The position numbers and the translations under genes were made by a program. Shown one piece after another: positions 1 to 8,743 of a stretch of 64,000 nt of DNA. This DNA comes from Chryseobacterium culicis. GTDB lineage: Bacteria; Bacteroidota; Bacteroidia; Flavobacteriales; Weeksellaceae. The stretch lies in contig NZ_FNWQ01000003.1 of assembly GCF_900108365.1 (NCBI RefSeq), positions 434,001 through 498,000 of the forward strand, written 5' to 3'. Numbering within the stretch: position 1 is the stretch's first letter; every line of letters starts with the position of its first letter. Below the pieces are notes generated by a model. It ran no database searches. It was not told the origin of the DNA and worked only from the letters and a program-made list of their open reading frames with translations.

Positions 1-470
1 CGGTAGAAGGATCAGTTCCTCAAAATAAAGACGGTGTTTTTGAAGAAAGCTTATTACCTAAGAATGTTGACGAGTACAACGCAGGGTATGAAGCTTCCAA
101 AAAACTTACAGTATCTCCTCTGAACCCGGCTAATGCAGCTAAAGATCTTGAAAGAGGAAAAATATTGTTTGATCACACCTGTGCGGCATGCCACGGAACA
201 GGAGGTGATGGACAAGGGTCTATCGTACAAAGCGGAGCATTCTCTGGAGTGCCTAACTATGCTGACAGAGAAATTACTGTAGGATCTGTTCATTATGTAT
301 TAACAAACGGTAGAAACGCGATGGGATCTTATGCAGGACAACTAAACGCTGGAGACAGATGGAGAGTTGCAATGTATGTGATGAGTGCATTCAAAAAAGG
401 AGCAGCAGCACCAGCGGCAGCAGCTACTACTGAAGCAAAACCTGAAACTACTACTGAAACTAAAAAATAA
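1..470 (+). CDS. actE: Alternative complex III cytochrome c subunit ActE, 3' part
   Basis: The gene is cut by the window edge; the frame is open from base 3. It encodes a mono-haem cytochrome c domain with one CxxCH haem site (CAACH, bases 180-194). After the domain comes an Ala/Pro/Thr/Glu-rich tail of about 25 residues ending in Lys. In Bacteroidota a cytochrome of this kind sits just before actF in the alternative complex III operon, which oxidises menaquinol and passes electrons to cytochrome c or directly to a terminal oxidase. The actF start follows after 8 bases, so the two are co-transcribed. The identity rests on this neighbour plus the haem motif; the domain alone could be any small cytochrome c. 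Confidence 0.85.
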   Translation, partial: VEGSVPQNKDGVFEESLLPKNVDEYNAGYEASKKLTVSPLNPANAAKDLERGKILFDHTCAACHGTGGDGQGSIVQSGAFSGVPNYADREITVGSVHYVLTNGRNAMGSYAGQLNAGDRWRVAMYVMSAFKKGAAAPAAAATTEAKPETTTETKK

Positions 471-478
471 GAAAAGAA

Positions 479-1810
479 ATGTATAGTTTTTCACCAAAAT
501 TAAAATCAACTTCTTTAATACTTCTTGTTGCAGGTTTAGTGCTATTCGGTATTGGTTTCTTTATGAACAAGGGAATCTCTACTGAGAAGATTGAACAAAT
601 GATGGAAGCGGTTCATGCTTCCGGTCATAATGCACCTACACACTCAAGTGAAATGGTAGGACCTCAAGATCACGCAGCTCACCTGGAGCACGCTACTCTA
701 CAGGTTCACAACCAGCCATTAGCGGCAATACATTTTGTAGCTGTATTTTTCTTCGGAGTAAGTTGTGCAGTATTATTCTTCTACTGTATTCAGCACGCTG
801 CACATGCAGGTTGGCCAATTATTATTACAAGAGTGATGGAAGCTATTGCTTCTTACATTCCATACGGAGGAGCTATTTTGATCATTTTAATGCTTTTAAA
901 TATCTTCCACCAAGGACACCTTTTCCACTGGATGGATCCGGATTTGACAGATCCTAACTCTGCTCATTTCGATGTGATCTTATTTGAAAAGAAAAGATTC
1001 CTGAATATTCCTTTCTATGCCATCAGAACGTTCATCTATGTATTAGGTGCTTCTTTCTTCGCATGGAAACTGAAAGCTCAGTCTAAAAAAGTAGATGAGA
1101 CAAAATCAAAAGTAGAATATCAATTCCTTTACAGATGGGCTGTAGGATATATTGCATTCTTCGGATTTGCTTCTGCTGCATGGGCTTGGGACTGGTTGAT
1201 GTCTATTGACCCTCACTGGTACTCTACTATGTACATCTGGTATTCAATGGTGAGCTGCCTTTCAAGTGGTATCGCTGTAATCATTTTACTAAGTGTATAC
1301 CTTAAGAAAAACGGATTCCTTCCTCAGTTCAATGATAACCACTTACACGATTTAGGAGTTTTCCTTTTCGCTACAAGTATGCTTTGGACGTATACATGGT
1401 TCGCTCAGTTCATGCTTTATTGGTATGCGAACGTTCCGGAAGAGGTTAACTACTTCTTTGGAAGATTCCAGCACTACGGCACAACGTTCTTACCAATGTT
1501 GATCGTTAACTTTTTATTACCTTTATTGGTATTAGTAAGCAGCAGCATCAAGAGAAACTATAAAGTTGTTACAACAATGGCTGTAGTGGTAATCTTAGGA
1601 CACATTCTGGATTATTTCAATATGGTAATGCCGGGAACAGTAGGACCTTACTGGAACACTCCTGAAGTATTTATCCTGATCCTTGGAGCTTTATTATTCG
1701 TAATTGGATTATTTATGTTTACTGTACTTTCAGCTTTATCTAAACTGAAGCTGATCCCTACAGGAAACCCATTCTTACACGAATCTGAAATTTATGAGTA
1801 TCCTTTCTAA
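479..1810 (+). CDS. actF: Alternative complex III quinone-binding membrane subunit ActF
   Basis: 443 residues, polytopic, with about ten hydrophobic segments beginning at residues 13-30 and 82-105. A His-rich loop lies at about 45-80. This is the NrfD-like membrane subunit family (quinol:cytochrome c oxidoreductase quinone-binding subunit 2) of alternative complex III, the bc1 replacement of Bacteroidota. It acts in the inner membrane as part of quinol oxidation, possibly coupled to proton movement. It follows the cytochrome gene by 8 bases and is the last gene of the operon, since a strong terminator begins 20 bases after its stop. Length and hydrophobic pattern fit the family. Confidence 0.88.
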   Translation: MYSFSPKLKSTSLILLVAGLVLFGIGFFMNKGISTEKIEQMMEAVHASGHNAPTHSSEMVGPQDHAAHLEHATLQVHNQPLAAIHFVAVFFFGVSCAVLFFYCIQHAAHAGWPIIITRVMEAIASYIPYGGAILIILMLLNIFHQGHLFHWMDPDLTDPNSAHFDVILFEKKRFLNIPFYAIRTFIYVLGASFFAWKLKAQSKKVDETKSKVEYQFLYRWAVGYIAFFGFASAAWAWDWLMSIDPHWYSTMYIWYSMVSCLSSGIAVIILLSVYLKKNGFLPQFNDNHLHDLGVFLFATSMLWTYTWFAQFMLYWYANVPEEVNYFFGRFQHYGTTFLPMLIVNFLLPLLVLVSSSIKRNYKVVTTMAVVVILGHILDYFNMVMPGTVGPYWNTPEVFILILGALLFVIGLFMFTVLSALSKLKLIPTGNPFLHESEIYEYPF

Positions 1811-1830
1811 GGACTCTCAACAAAATAAAA

Positions 1831-1864
1831 AAAAGACCGGTCATCATGATGACCGGTCTTTTTT
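1831..1864 (+). terminator. Intrinsic terminator of the act operon
   Basis: A perfect 12-bp stem (1833-1844 with 1849-1860) closes a CATG loop and is followed by a T run. Poly-A on the left means it could also work on the minus strand. Confidence 0.9.
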
Positions 1865-1977
1865 ATTGCGAATACAACGTTCTCTATTCATGCAATGGAT
1901 ATCAACATTATGGAATTCATAATAATAAGCATAAAACAGTTCTGTTTTTTTATTATAGACAATTTGAAGTAAATGCT

Positions 1978-3054
1978 TTAGCGAACAAGCTTGACACTTC
2001 TGTACTCGGCTTGCAAATAAACTAATTGTTTATTCCTTATGCTTTCATTTAGATGCTCTACTACACTTTCCGGAGTAAGATAGTCCTGAAAGTATCTTAA
2101 TACATTTTCTCTCATCCTATTGATTTCAATTTCCGGTGTGTCAAAGATATGTTGTAAAATAGACTCCAGATGCTCCAGATTATCAAAAATTACAGCATTT
2201 ATGCCGTCCGCCAAATTAGGATACATCACTTCTGCATACTCTTTCTGAATAATTGGAATAGTGCCTACAGACATTGCTTCGATTACATTATGACACAAAG
2301 GCATTACAACTCCAGGGCAGCAGAAGTAAAAATTAAAATAAGATAACGTTTCTCTCACTTCTGCCATGGGAAGTTCGAAATCTTCCTTAATGGCAAAGGC
2401 ATATTTTTTTTCCAGACTCCCTTCTTTGATCCTTTTTAAAAGTTCACCCACTCCGGAAAGCGCTGTAAACTGAGATTTCTTTTTCATAAAGCTAAGAAGC
2501 TCAGTTCTGGGAACCACGGAAAACTCTGTTCTTTTAATATCAAGATATGCCTTAGCATCAAAATTACCATAACAAAAGATTGCATTAATTCTTGCTTTGC
2601 CCACATCAATCTTGTGATTCCAAAACCCGTAATGATACATTAAAGGATGAAAGCTCATAGGAACATGAAATACATAATCCGTATTATTATTCTTTTCAAA
2701 ATAAGTGGAAAAATAATCAGGGCTGAACATTTCATCTTTTATCTCGATGTAATTTTCAGGTTTATATTTCTTATTCACAATTAAGAAATTATCTTCCCGC
2801 ACAATCATACTGAGGTATTTCTCTTTGTTGCGTATATTCCTGAATGTAGCAAAATCCATCTGATAATAGACGTTGTATCCTGCCAGTTTATAGAATTTGA
2901 GAAGTAAATAAAAAAAACGATGATAGGTATAGTGATGTTTAATACCAACTAATACTGCCTTTTGTGTATTTTCAGGCTTGTTTTTTTTAATCTTCTCAAA
3001 AGCTAAAATATCTTTTACAAGCCGATTTACTTGATCAAATCTTTTCTTAATCAT
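1978..3054 (-). CDS. Glycosyltransferase (GT-B or exostosin-like)
   Basis: 358 residues with no signal peptide or membrane segment. The best mark is at residues 245-269, where a CCPG segment leads into HNVIEAMSVGTIPII. This Glu-rich, small-residue motif resembles the nucleotide-sugar binding loop of GT-B and exostosin-like transferases. The donor and acceptor cannot be told from sequence. It lies head-to-tail with another predicted glycosyltransferase (GT-D fold) whose stop is about 100 bases upstream, so both probably act on the same surface glycan or glycoprotein. The segment between the two genes is AT-rich with no clear terminator. Confidence 0.65.
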   Translation of the reverse strand: MIKKRFDQVNRLVKDILAFEKIKKNKPENTQKAVLVGIKHHYTYHRFFYLLLKFYKLAGYNVYYQMDFATFRNIRNKEKYLSMIVREDNFLIVNKKYKPENYIEIKDEMFSPDYFSTYFEKNNNTDYVFHVPMSFHPLMYHYGFWNHKIDVGKARINAIFCYGNFDAKAYLDIKRTEFSVVPRTELLSFMKKKSQFTALSGVGELLKRIKEGSLEKKYAFAIKEDFELPMAEVRETLSYFNFYFCCPGVVMPLCHNVIEAMSVGTIPIIQKEYAEVMYPNLADGINAVIFDNLEHLESILQHIFDTPEIEINRMRENVLRYFQDYLTPESVVEHLNESIRNKQLVYLQAEYRSVKLVR

Positions 3055-3157
3055 TTGTTTATTTGTTATATCCTTTTCTCAGATTTCTTAAAAGTAAAAA
3101 AACATTATTTATTAAGATGAGAAAATTCAAGGATTGTAAAAAAATAATAAAGATAAT

Positions 3158-4066
3158 CTACATTCTCTTTATTATGGAACTTTCATATTTCACCCTCTCT
3201 CCTACTGGTATTTCTACAATTTGTTCTTTAACAGCTTCATTCACCAATCTTCCGGCAACAGGTACTTTTTCCTGAGCATTCTGCAAATACCACATATATT
3301 CTAAATCTACATGCCCTATATCTATTGTCCAGATGTTTTCTTTTGCCAGATCATAAGCCATTACCGTTGCTGTAGGACCTAATGCCAAAAGTACCAGTTT
3401 ATCTCTTCCAAAAGCTTTAATTTCAGAAAAAATTTCCTGGTATGAATAAAAGGCATCTTTCGCCGGGCAAAGAATTCGCTGTAGAGATTTTACATCATCA
3501 AAAAGGTCATTTCCAACTCCTAATCTTGAATATTCACCTTCTACAATCAAAATATCCTGATCTTTCCAAAGCTTTTTTATTTTCACCAGAATTTCAGGAA
3601 TGTGTTTTTTGGTTTCGTAATCCAAGTAAAATCTTGTAATAAAAGCATTAGAATATTTTTTCTTCGGGTTCAGATGATGCGAAATCTGAACACCCACTGT
3701 ATTGATGTAATTCAACCACCAAAATTTCACCCTCCAATTGAGATTATTCCTCAGAGAGAACGTTTCAGGAATAGCAACGAGATGATTAGGCAAATCTGAG
3801 GTGAGAACTTCACGGAGCCTATTCGTCATTTCTTCACTCCCATTTTGAAAGCCAATGCCAGCAGTGTTCAGTACCAAACGAAATTCTCCGTCTCCAAATC
3901 TGCTGATATTTTTTTTATGAATACGGATTTCATCTATGGTTTCTGCCAGAGATTCCACATTATAAAATGGAAAATTTTTCCTCAGCTTCCAGGTGCTAAG
4001 AAAAAAACGGTAGTAATGATATCTTTTCTTTAAACTGTTCATTAAGTTTGAAATTAGCGGGATCAC
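3158..4066 (-). CDS. GT-D fold glycosyltransferase (SP_1767/DUF1792 type)
   Basis: 302 residues. The N-terminal motif ISRFGDGEF (residues 54-62) carries the DxE pair (D59, E61) that binds the metal in GT-D glycosyltransferases such as streptococcal DGT1. A later GPTATVMAYDLA stretch resembles the nucleotide-binding part of the fold. Members usually extend glycans on surface proteins or polysaccharides; the acceptor here is unknown. A second in-frame Met at residue 9 (base 4042) is an alternative start. It sits just upstream, in transcription order, of the other glycosyltransferase. Confidence 0.75.
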   Translation of the reverse strand: MIPLISNLMNSLKKRYHYYRFFLSTWKLRKNFPFYNVESLAETIDEIRIHKKNISRFGDGEFRLVLNTAGIGFQNGSEEMTNRLREVLTSDLPNHLVAIPETFSLRNNLNWRVKFWWLNYINTVGVQISHHLNPKKKYSNAFITRFYLDYETKKHIPEILVKIKKLWKDQDILIVEGEYSRLGVGNDLFDDVKSLQRILCPAKDAFYSYQEIFSEIKAFGRDKLVLLALGPTATVMAYDLAKENIWTIDIGHVDLEYMWYLQNAQEKVPVAGRLVNEAVKEQIVEIPVGERVKYESSIIKRM

Positions 4067-4245
4067 ATCACAAAAAGCCGTGAACCGATCTCAACAATTA
4101 ATACAAATAAAATTACATTATTTTTCCCAACAAAAGCTGAGATCGTAAAATATCTATGCCTTGTTAATGCTTAAACAGAAATATGTAACAAAATAAAATT
4201 ATAAAAGACTGATTGTTAAAATAATCTGTAAAACATACGCTTACT

Positions 4246-5262
4246 ATGAAAACAAAATTTGTCATTTACTCATTATTTATATTTCTGTCCAGTTTTCTTC
4301 AGGCTCAAACCGTCACATTTGTTTCAGAAAAAACAAATCAGCCCCTCCCAAGGGTTTCAGTATTTGGAAAAGACGGAAACATACTGGCATTCTCTGATAT
4401 TGAAGGGAAAATTGATAAACAGGCATTATCTCCCGCACAGGAAAAGTTTCAGCTGGTGTATAATAATTTTCCGGTGGCCACACTCTCCTATTCTGACTTT
4501 GATCAGCCGGTTATCAAGCTTAATGATCAGGTCAGGGAAATTGAAACCATCGTCCTCAAAAATAGCAAACCTGCCCGATATATATTCATCAAAGGAAATT
4601 TTAACGCCTACGTAACCGTAAACGGTAAACTGAACAGCTATGCCGATGGAATGGTAACGTATATTTTTGATAATAAATCCAAAAAACTGAAGAGTACCAA
4701 TGTAGAACAGTACAGGATTTTCAGGCTGACGGAACCTAAAAATGAGAAAAAAGAAACATCTTCATGGGACTATGGTAACTCTTTACAGCTCCCAAAACTT
4801 AAAAACGTAGGAAATCCGGAAGATTATAAAACGAAAAGAAATACAATCAAAGAACTAAAAGGTGACCGAAAAGATCAGATTGAAGTAACCGGAGCCGCGC
4901 TTCAGGAAAAGGAATTCTCCCTGTTCGGATTCAGATTTTTTGATATCAGAACCATCCTGAATATGTCTTTCGAAAAAGGATCTGAAAAAACACTGAAGGA
5001 TTTTCTTGAATACAACGAGGTGGCATTTGTAAAATTAAAACATAAAAGCGAGCCGGATTACAACCAGATCATCCTTTACAATAACTTTTATCCTACTGAA
5101 TTACGTTTTAGTAATGAAAATGATGTTGAGAAAGTGAAGTTTGACAAAGAAAGCAGTAATTATAAAACATCGTATTGGCAGGATCCTTCATTCCCGAATA
5201 TGCAGACTATCTTCAGCAATTTTTTCAAAGGAGCTCTGAAAGAACAACCCAACAAAAAATAA
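4246..5262 (+). CDS. Secreted protein with N-terminal CarboxypepD_reg-like domain, function unknown
   Basis: 338 residues. A Sec signal peptide (1-20, ending LQAQ) is followed by a beta-rich segment of about 75 residues. That segment (fVSEKTNQPLPRVSVFGKDG... then FSDIEGKID) resembles the carboxypeptidase-regulatory-like beta sandwich found on many Bacteroidota envelope proteins. The rest, rich in Lys, Asn and Tyr, is not recognised. No TonB box or sorting tail is seen, so it is probably periplasmic or outer-membrane associated. No close promoter match was found upstream. Confidence 0.6.
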   Translation: MKTKFVIYSLFIFLSSFLQAQTVTFVSEKTNQPLPRVSVFGKDGNILAFSDIEGKIDKQALSPAQEKFQLVYNNFPVATLSYSDFDQPVIKLNDQVREIETIVLKNSKPARYIFIKGNFNAYVTVNGKLNSYADGMVTYIFDNKSKKLKSTNVEQYRIFRLTEPKNEKKETSSWDYGNSLQLPKLKNVGNPEDYKTKRNTIKELKGDRKDQIEVTGAALQEKEFSLFGFRFFDIRTILNMSFEKGSEKTLKDFLEYNEVAFVKLKHKSEPDYNQIILYNNFYPTELRFSNENDVEKVKFDKESSNYKTSYWQDPSFPNMQTIFSNFFKGALKEQPNKK

Positions 5263-5353
5263 GAATATAGAATTATGGCTATCGTTAAAAAGAAATAAAA
5301 TAAGCAGCAAAACATAAAGTGAAAATAAAATCCAGTATTAATAAAGGTTTTAT

Positions 5354-5361
5354 TAAATTTG
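5354..5361 (+). promoter_or_regulatory. -7 element TAAATTTG upstream of the 5379 lipoprotein
   Basis: Exact match to the Bacteroidota -7 consensus TAnnTTTG, 17 bases before the ATG at 5379. A GTG in the same frame at 5319 lies upstream of the promoter, so the ATG is the real start. Confidence 0.6.
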
Positions 5362-5378
5362 CAACAAACCAAATAAAA

Positions 5379-6578
5379 ATGAAAAAGTTTTCTTTTCTAC
5401 TTGTTTTCAGTCTGTTGCTTTTTACAGCATGTAAGAAAGATCATGTAGATGCTACGAATACTAAAACACTGCAGTCAAGTATCAACGATATGACTTCCAG
5501 TTTACCTACCATTAAACAGATTAAGTTTAATGAGGCTCTTTATATCCTAAAAACATTTGGTGTAGAAGCAGATGGTGATATTAACGAGCTAAAAGCCCTT
5601 GGAAAACTGATTAATGGAAAAAAAGTTCCTGAAATCATGTCGCTTGCAGACGAAGTGGCACAGAAAAACGGAATAGAATGGGCAAGTACTGCCCCGCCGT
5701 CACTGGGAGAAATGAATATCTTCGGGGATGATAAAGCCAAAGAGAGTGATCCTAATGATGTGAAAGCCGGATCATTAACCCTTGTAACAAGACCTACAGG
5801 AGATGATGGATCAGGTGCACCTACAGCTATTCAGATCGTTCCCAGACTTGTAGATACAGCAGGAAATCCTGTTTCATTTACAGGAGCTGGTCTTGAAGCG
5901 ACTCTTGAAGTATTCAGTAACGGGGTAAGATTAGCAACAGCAAAAAACCTGATGCAGGATAATAACTTTAAAGGATTCAACCTGAAATTTTCTTCTATTC
6001 CTGCTGCAAAAGTGGTAGACAACAAAATAGATATCACAGTTTCTGTAAAAACAACTGCAAAAACTTTTAAAATGTCAAAAATCGGACTTGACGTCAATGC
6101 CGCTGCCTTGAAAGTTCCTGCCATTCCTAAAACCGACACTACTGCTGTACCGGAACAGCCAAGCGCTGTAGTAGATCCAAACAATCCATCTGCTACCACA
6201 GGAACTGCTACAGATCCTTCAACTGCTGCTCCTGCAACTCCGGCAGCTCCGAAACAACCCACAGCAGATCCCAAAAATACAGTAAGCAAGTTTTTGAACA
6301 GTGTAAGCTCACAGAATTTAAAAGCAGCTTATGAAACAGCCAGCAACCCTAGCTGGGGAAGCTATGAGTCTTTCTCCAATCCTACTTCAGGCTTTGGATC
6401 TGTAAAAAATGTAAGCGTAAAGAACATTACAACAAGCGGAGCTAATGCTAACAGTGCAAGCGTAAATGCTACTTATGATGTAACGGATAAAAGCGGGAAA
6501 ACCACTTCCTTAAAAGTAACTTTCGGGCTTAAAAATGTAAATGGAGACTGGAAGATATCCAGCTATAAAATCAATTAA
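5379..6578 (+). CDS. Lipoprotein with C-terminal NTF2-like (DUF4878-type) domain
   Basis: 399 residues from the ATG chosen because a promoter element lies between it and an upstream GTG. The signal peptide ends in a lipobox (LFTAC, Cys18). A middle region of about 220 residues is not recognised. A low-complexity Pro/Thr/Ala linker (about residues 250-295) leads to a C-terminal domain of about 100 residues: NTVSKFLNSVSSQNLKAAYE at its start and DWKISSYKIN at its end. This pattern is typical of NTF2-like domains such as DUF4878. It is probably anchored in the outer membrane. The stop is 3 bases before apt, so apt is likely co-transcribed. Confidence 0.65.
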   Translation: MKKFSFLLVFSLLLFTACKKDHVDATNTKTLQSSINDMTSSLPTIKQIKFNEALYILKTFGVEADGDINELKALGKLINGKKVPEIMSLADEVAQKNGIEWASTAPPSLGEMNIFGDDKAKESDPNDVKAGSLTLVTRPTGDDGSGAPTAIQIVPRLVDTAGNPVSFTGAGLEATLEVFSNGVRLATAKNLMQDNNFKGFNLKFSSIPAAKVVDNKIDITVSVKTTAKTFKMSKIGLDVNAAALKVPAIPKTDTTAVPEQPSAVVDPNNPSATTGTATDPSTAAPATPAAPKQPTADPKNTVSKFLNSVSSQNLKAAYETASNPSWGSYESFSNPTSGFGSVKNVSVKNITTSGANANSASVNATYDVTDKSGKTTSLKVTFGLKNVNGDWKISSYKIN

Positions 6579-6581
6579 TAA

Positions 6582-7118
6582 ATGGCTTCAGCAGAACTGA
6601 TCAAAAAATTAGAAGAAACAATTGAAAATATCCCTGATTTTCCTATTCCGGGAATACAGTTTAAGGATATTTCACCCATCTTTTTAAATCCGAAACTTTA
6701 TGAAGACGTTATTTCAGATCTTGCAGCCTTCAGCAAAGGGAAAGTAGATGCAGTCTGTGGAATAGAAAGCAGAGGTTATTTATTCGGAATCGCTATTGCT
6801 GTAGCACTGGAAGTTCCGTTTATTTTAATCAGAAAAGCGGGAAAGCTTCCTCCACCTGTCATTTCAGAAAAATATGACCTGGAATATGGAAGTGCAGTCA
6901 TTGAAACCCGCGAAGGACAACTAAAACCGGGACAGAGAGTTTTGATTCATGATGATCTTTTGGCAACGGGAGGCACTACAGAAGCCGCTGCAAAGCTGGT
7001 TGAAAAACAAGGTGCAACGGTTTCCCAGTTCAGTTTCCTTATCGGATTAAAAGATTTGAATGGTGATGAAAAGCTGAAGAAGTTTGGTGCTGAAGTGTAC
7101 CATATTTTAGGCTATTAA
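6582..7118 (+). CDS. apt: Adenine phosphoribosyltransferase
   Basis: 178 residues, the usual length. The PRPP-binding signature is VLIHDDLLATGGTT (residues 120-133), and the IPDFPIPGIQFKDISP start is typical of Apt. The enzyme salvages adenine with PRPP to give AMP and pyrophosphate in the cytoplasm. It starts 3 bases after the stop of the lipoprotein gene and probably shares its promoter. A REP-like inverted repeat follows its stop by about 15 bases. Confidence 0.97.
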   Translation: MASAELIKKLEETIENIPDFPIPGIQFKDISPIFLNPKLYEDVISDLAAFSKGKVDAVCGIESRGYLFGIAIAVALEVPFILIRKAGKLPPPVISEKYDLEYGSAVIETREGQLKPGQRVLIHDDLLATGGTTEAAAKLVEKQGATVSQFSFLIGLKDLNGDEKLKKFGAEVYHILGY

Positions 7119-7133
7119 AGGTAAGACATATAT

Positions 7134-7223
7134 GCTTCGACAAGCTCAGCATGACAAGGCTAATAATTTACTGTGAAATAAGAACAGGTAGTAGTAGAGT
7201 TGTCATTCTGAGCCTGCCGGAGC
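7134..7223. repeat. REP-like imperfect inverted repeat after apt
   Basis: Two 24-bp arms (7134-7157 and 7200-7223) are inverted copies agreeing at 20 of 24 positions, 42 bases apart. Both contain the core GCTCAGnATGACAA. Arms of this type (CTTCGACAAGCTCAGC and relatives) are scattered through many Bacteroidota genomes in intergenic space. They may fold into an RNA hairpin after apt. Confidence 0.7.
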
Positions 7224-7296
7224 GTCTTTTTTTAATAAATCCCTCATTCGCCAATAACAATTCACAACATTTCATCAATAATACTCACAAAGTATT

Positions 7297-7326
7297 TTGT
7301 AAATCATTCAGAAACAATTAAATTTG
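7297..7326 (+). promoter_or_regulatory. Promoter of the TPR-ribH operon
   Basis: A -33 TTG (7297-7299) and a -7 TAAATTTG (7319-7326), 19 bases apart, precede the ATG at 7348 by 21 bases. Confidence 0.7.
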
Positions 7327-7347
7327 CATTTCAATTTTTAAAAACTT

Positions 7348-8055
7348 ATGGCAAAATTGGGAAAGAGTGCTCAGAATGAGCAAGAAGGTAAAGAAACGGT
7401 TGAGTTCTTTAAAGACCTTGACAGAGAAGCTTTAAACACTGAAAGATTTGTTGAAAAATACTCAAAACCTCTAGGTTTTGTATTTGGGGCATTAATCTTA
7501 GGCGTTTTAGGATTCTTCGCTTACAAGCAATTTGTAGTGGCTCCAAAGAATGCTGAAGCTGTGAAAAGTTTCCTTTCTGCTCAAAAAAGTCTTACTGAAG
7601 GTAAAGATAAAGATGCTTTGGGTGGAAAATCTGCAGCTAACCCAGGTTTTATCGGTACATATAACGAATATTCTTCTACACAAATTGGTAAACTTTCTTC
7701 TTATAATGCTGGTTTACTGAAATTCAAAGAAGGAAAATTCCAGGAAGCTTATGATCTTTTAGACCAGTTTTCATCTGATAACAAAACTTTAGTAGCAATG
7801 AAATACGGAGCTATGGCAGATGCAAAGTCAGGTCTTAACAAAAATGATGAGGCTTTAGCTTTGTTAGACAAAGCAGCTACTGCTTCTGATGATCCTTACA
7901 CCACCTACTACTTCACAAGAAAAGCTGGAATTGTTGCGCTGGGATTGAAGAAAAATGCAGAAGCTAAAAAATACTTCGCTACAATTGACGAGAAATATCA
8001 GGACTACGACAACGGAATGTCTGATTCTTATATTGAAATGACTAAATATTACTAA
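7348..8055 (+). CDS. Membrane-anchored tetratricopeptide protein (YfgM-like)
   Basis: 235 residues. A charged cytoplasmic N-terminus of about 38 residues is followed by one membrane span (about 41-58). The rest is a helical periplasmic domain with TPR-like repeats at about 120-215 (SSYNAGLLKFKEGKFQEAYDLL and later copies). This layout matches YfgM/ancillary SecYEG translocon-like proteins, which assist protein export. The link to export is inferred from layout only. It is followed 3 bases later by ribH. Confidence 0.75.
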   Translation: MAKLGKSAQNEQEGKETVEFFKDLDREALNTERFVEKYSKPLGFVFGALILGVLGFFAYKQFVVAPKNAEAVKSFLSAQKSLTEGKDKDALGGKSAANPGFIGTYNEYSSTQIGKLSSYNAGLLKFKEGKFQEAYDLLDQFSSDNKTLVAMKYGAMADAKSGLNKNDEALALLDKAATASDDPYTTYYFTRKAGIVALGLKKNAEAKKYFATIDEKYQDYDNGMSDSYIEMTKYY

Positions 8056-8058
8056 AAA

Positions 8059-8577
8059 ATGGCAACAGTTAATCTTTCCGATTACAAGCCACTTCATATA
8101 ACCAATGCCGAAGATTTTTCTATCGGCATTGTTTTTTCTGAGTGGAATGATTTTGTAACGTACAATCTTCGTGATGCAGCTTTGGAAATACTTGAGAAAG
8201 AAGGAGTAAAATCTGAAAACATCAAACTTTTCCCTGTTCCCGGAGCCTTTGAATTGAGCTACGCAAGCATGCAGCTTTGCAAAGAGCGAAAATATGATGC
8301 AGTAATTTCTATCGGATGTGTAATCCGTGGAGAAACCCCTCATTTTGACTATGTATGTTCTGCAGTGGCACAGGGAATAAAAGACTGCAACATCATGACT
8401 GATACTCCAACTATTTTCTGTGTATTAACAGATGACACCAAAGAGCAATCTATCGCGAGAAGCGGTGGAGATCTTGGAAACAAAGGGGTAGAAGCAGCCG
8501 TTACAGCATTAAGAATGATTGATTTCAAAAAGAAACTATCAGATAAAAAAGGAAATATCGGATTCGGACACTCTTAA
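8059..8577 (+). CDS. ribH: 6,7-dimethyl-8-ribityllumazine synthase
   Basis: 172 residues. Riboflavin synthesis enzyme that condenses 5-amino-6-ribitylaminouracil with dihydroxybutanone phosphate. Motifs: PGAFELSY (61-68), substrate binding, and GCVIRGETPHFDYVC (86-100), which carries the catalytic His. It starts 3 bases after the TPR gene and ends just before a terminator. An unusual terminator-like hairpin lies inside its first 25 codons (see 8103-8136). The other riboflavin genes are not in the window. Confidence 0.96.
   Translation: MATVNLSDYKPLHITNAEDFSIGIVFSEWNDFVTYNLRDAALEILEKEGVKSENIKLFPVPGAFELSYASMQLCKERKYDAVISIGCVIRGETPHFDYVCSAVAQGIKDCNIMTDTPTIFCVLTDDTKEQSIARSGGDLGNKGVEAAVTALRMIDFKKKLSDKKGNIGFGHS
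8103..8136 (+). promoter_or_regulatory. Terminator-like hairpin inside the ribH coding start
   Basis: CAATGCCGA (8103-8111) pairs with TCGGCATTG (8123-8131) across an 11-base loop and is followed directly by TTTTT. It lies within ribH codons 15-26. It could reduce read-through or translation, or be chance. Confidence 0.4.
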
Positions 8578-8602
8578 CCGGGAACAACCTTTACACAATA
8601 TC

Positions 8603-8629
8603 AGGACTATTTTTTAATAGTCCTTTTTT
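8603..8629 (+). terminator. Terminator after ribH
   Basis: AGGACTAT (8603-8610) pairs with ATAGTCCT (8617-8624), followed by a T run. Confidence 0.85.
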
Positions 8630-8683
8630 ATTAGAGCATCTCTGAAACATAAATCTAATTAATAAACGGATGTTTTTGTTTTT

Positions 8684-8717
8684 TTGCTTCAAAAGTTCTG
8701 TACAAAAACTATCTTTG
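8684..8717 (+). promoter_or_regulatory. Promoter of the LtaS-like gene
   Basis: The -7 TATCTTTG is at 8710-8717, with TTG at 8684-8686 (23-base spacer) as a likely -33. The same TTG could be read as an in-frame start codon, but as promoter DNA it should not be; translation starts at the ATG at 8744. Confidence 0.6.
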
Positions 8718-8743
8718 TGAAAACTAATAAAAACAGTACATAC

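Noticed and set aside
5831..6289. 152-codon open frame on the minus strand
   Set aside because: Antisense to the low-complexity Pro/Thr/Ala linker of the lipoprotein; composition is a by-product.
8684..8743. Upstream TTG start for the LtaS-like gene
   Set aside because: The TTG coincides with the likely -33 element and the -7 element lies downstream of it; the ATG at 8744 begins a sensible membrane protein.
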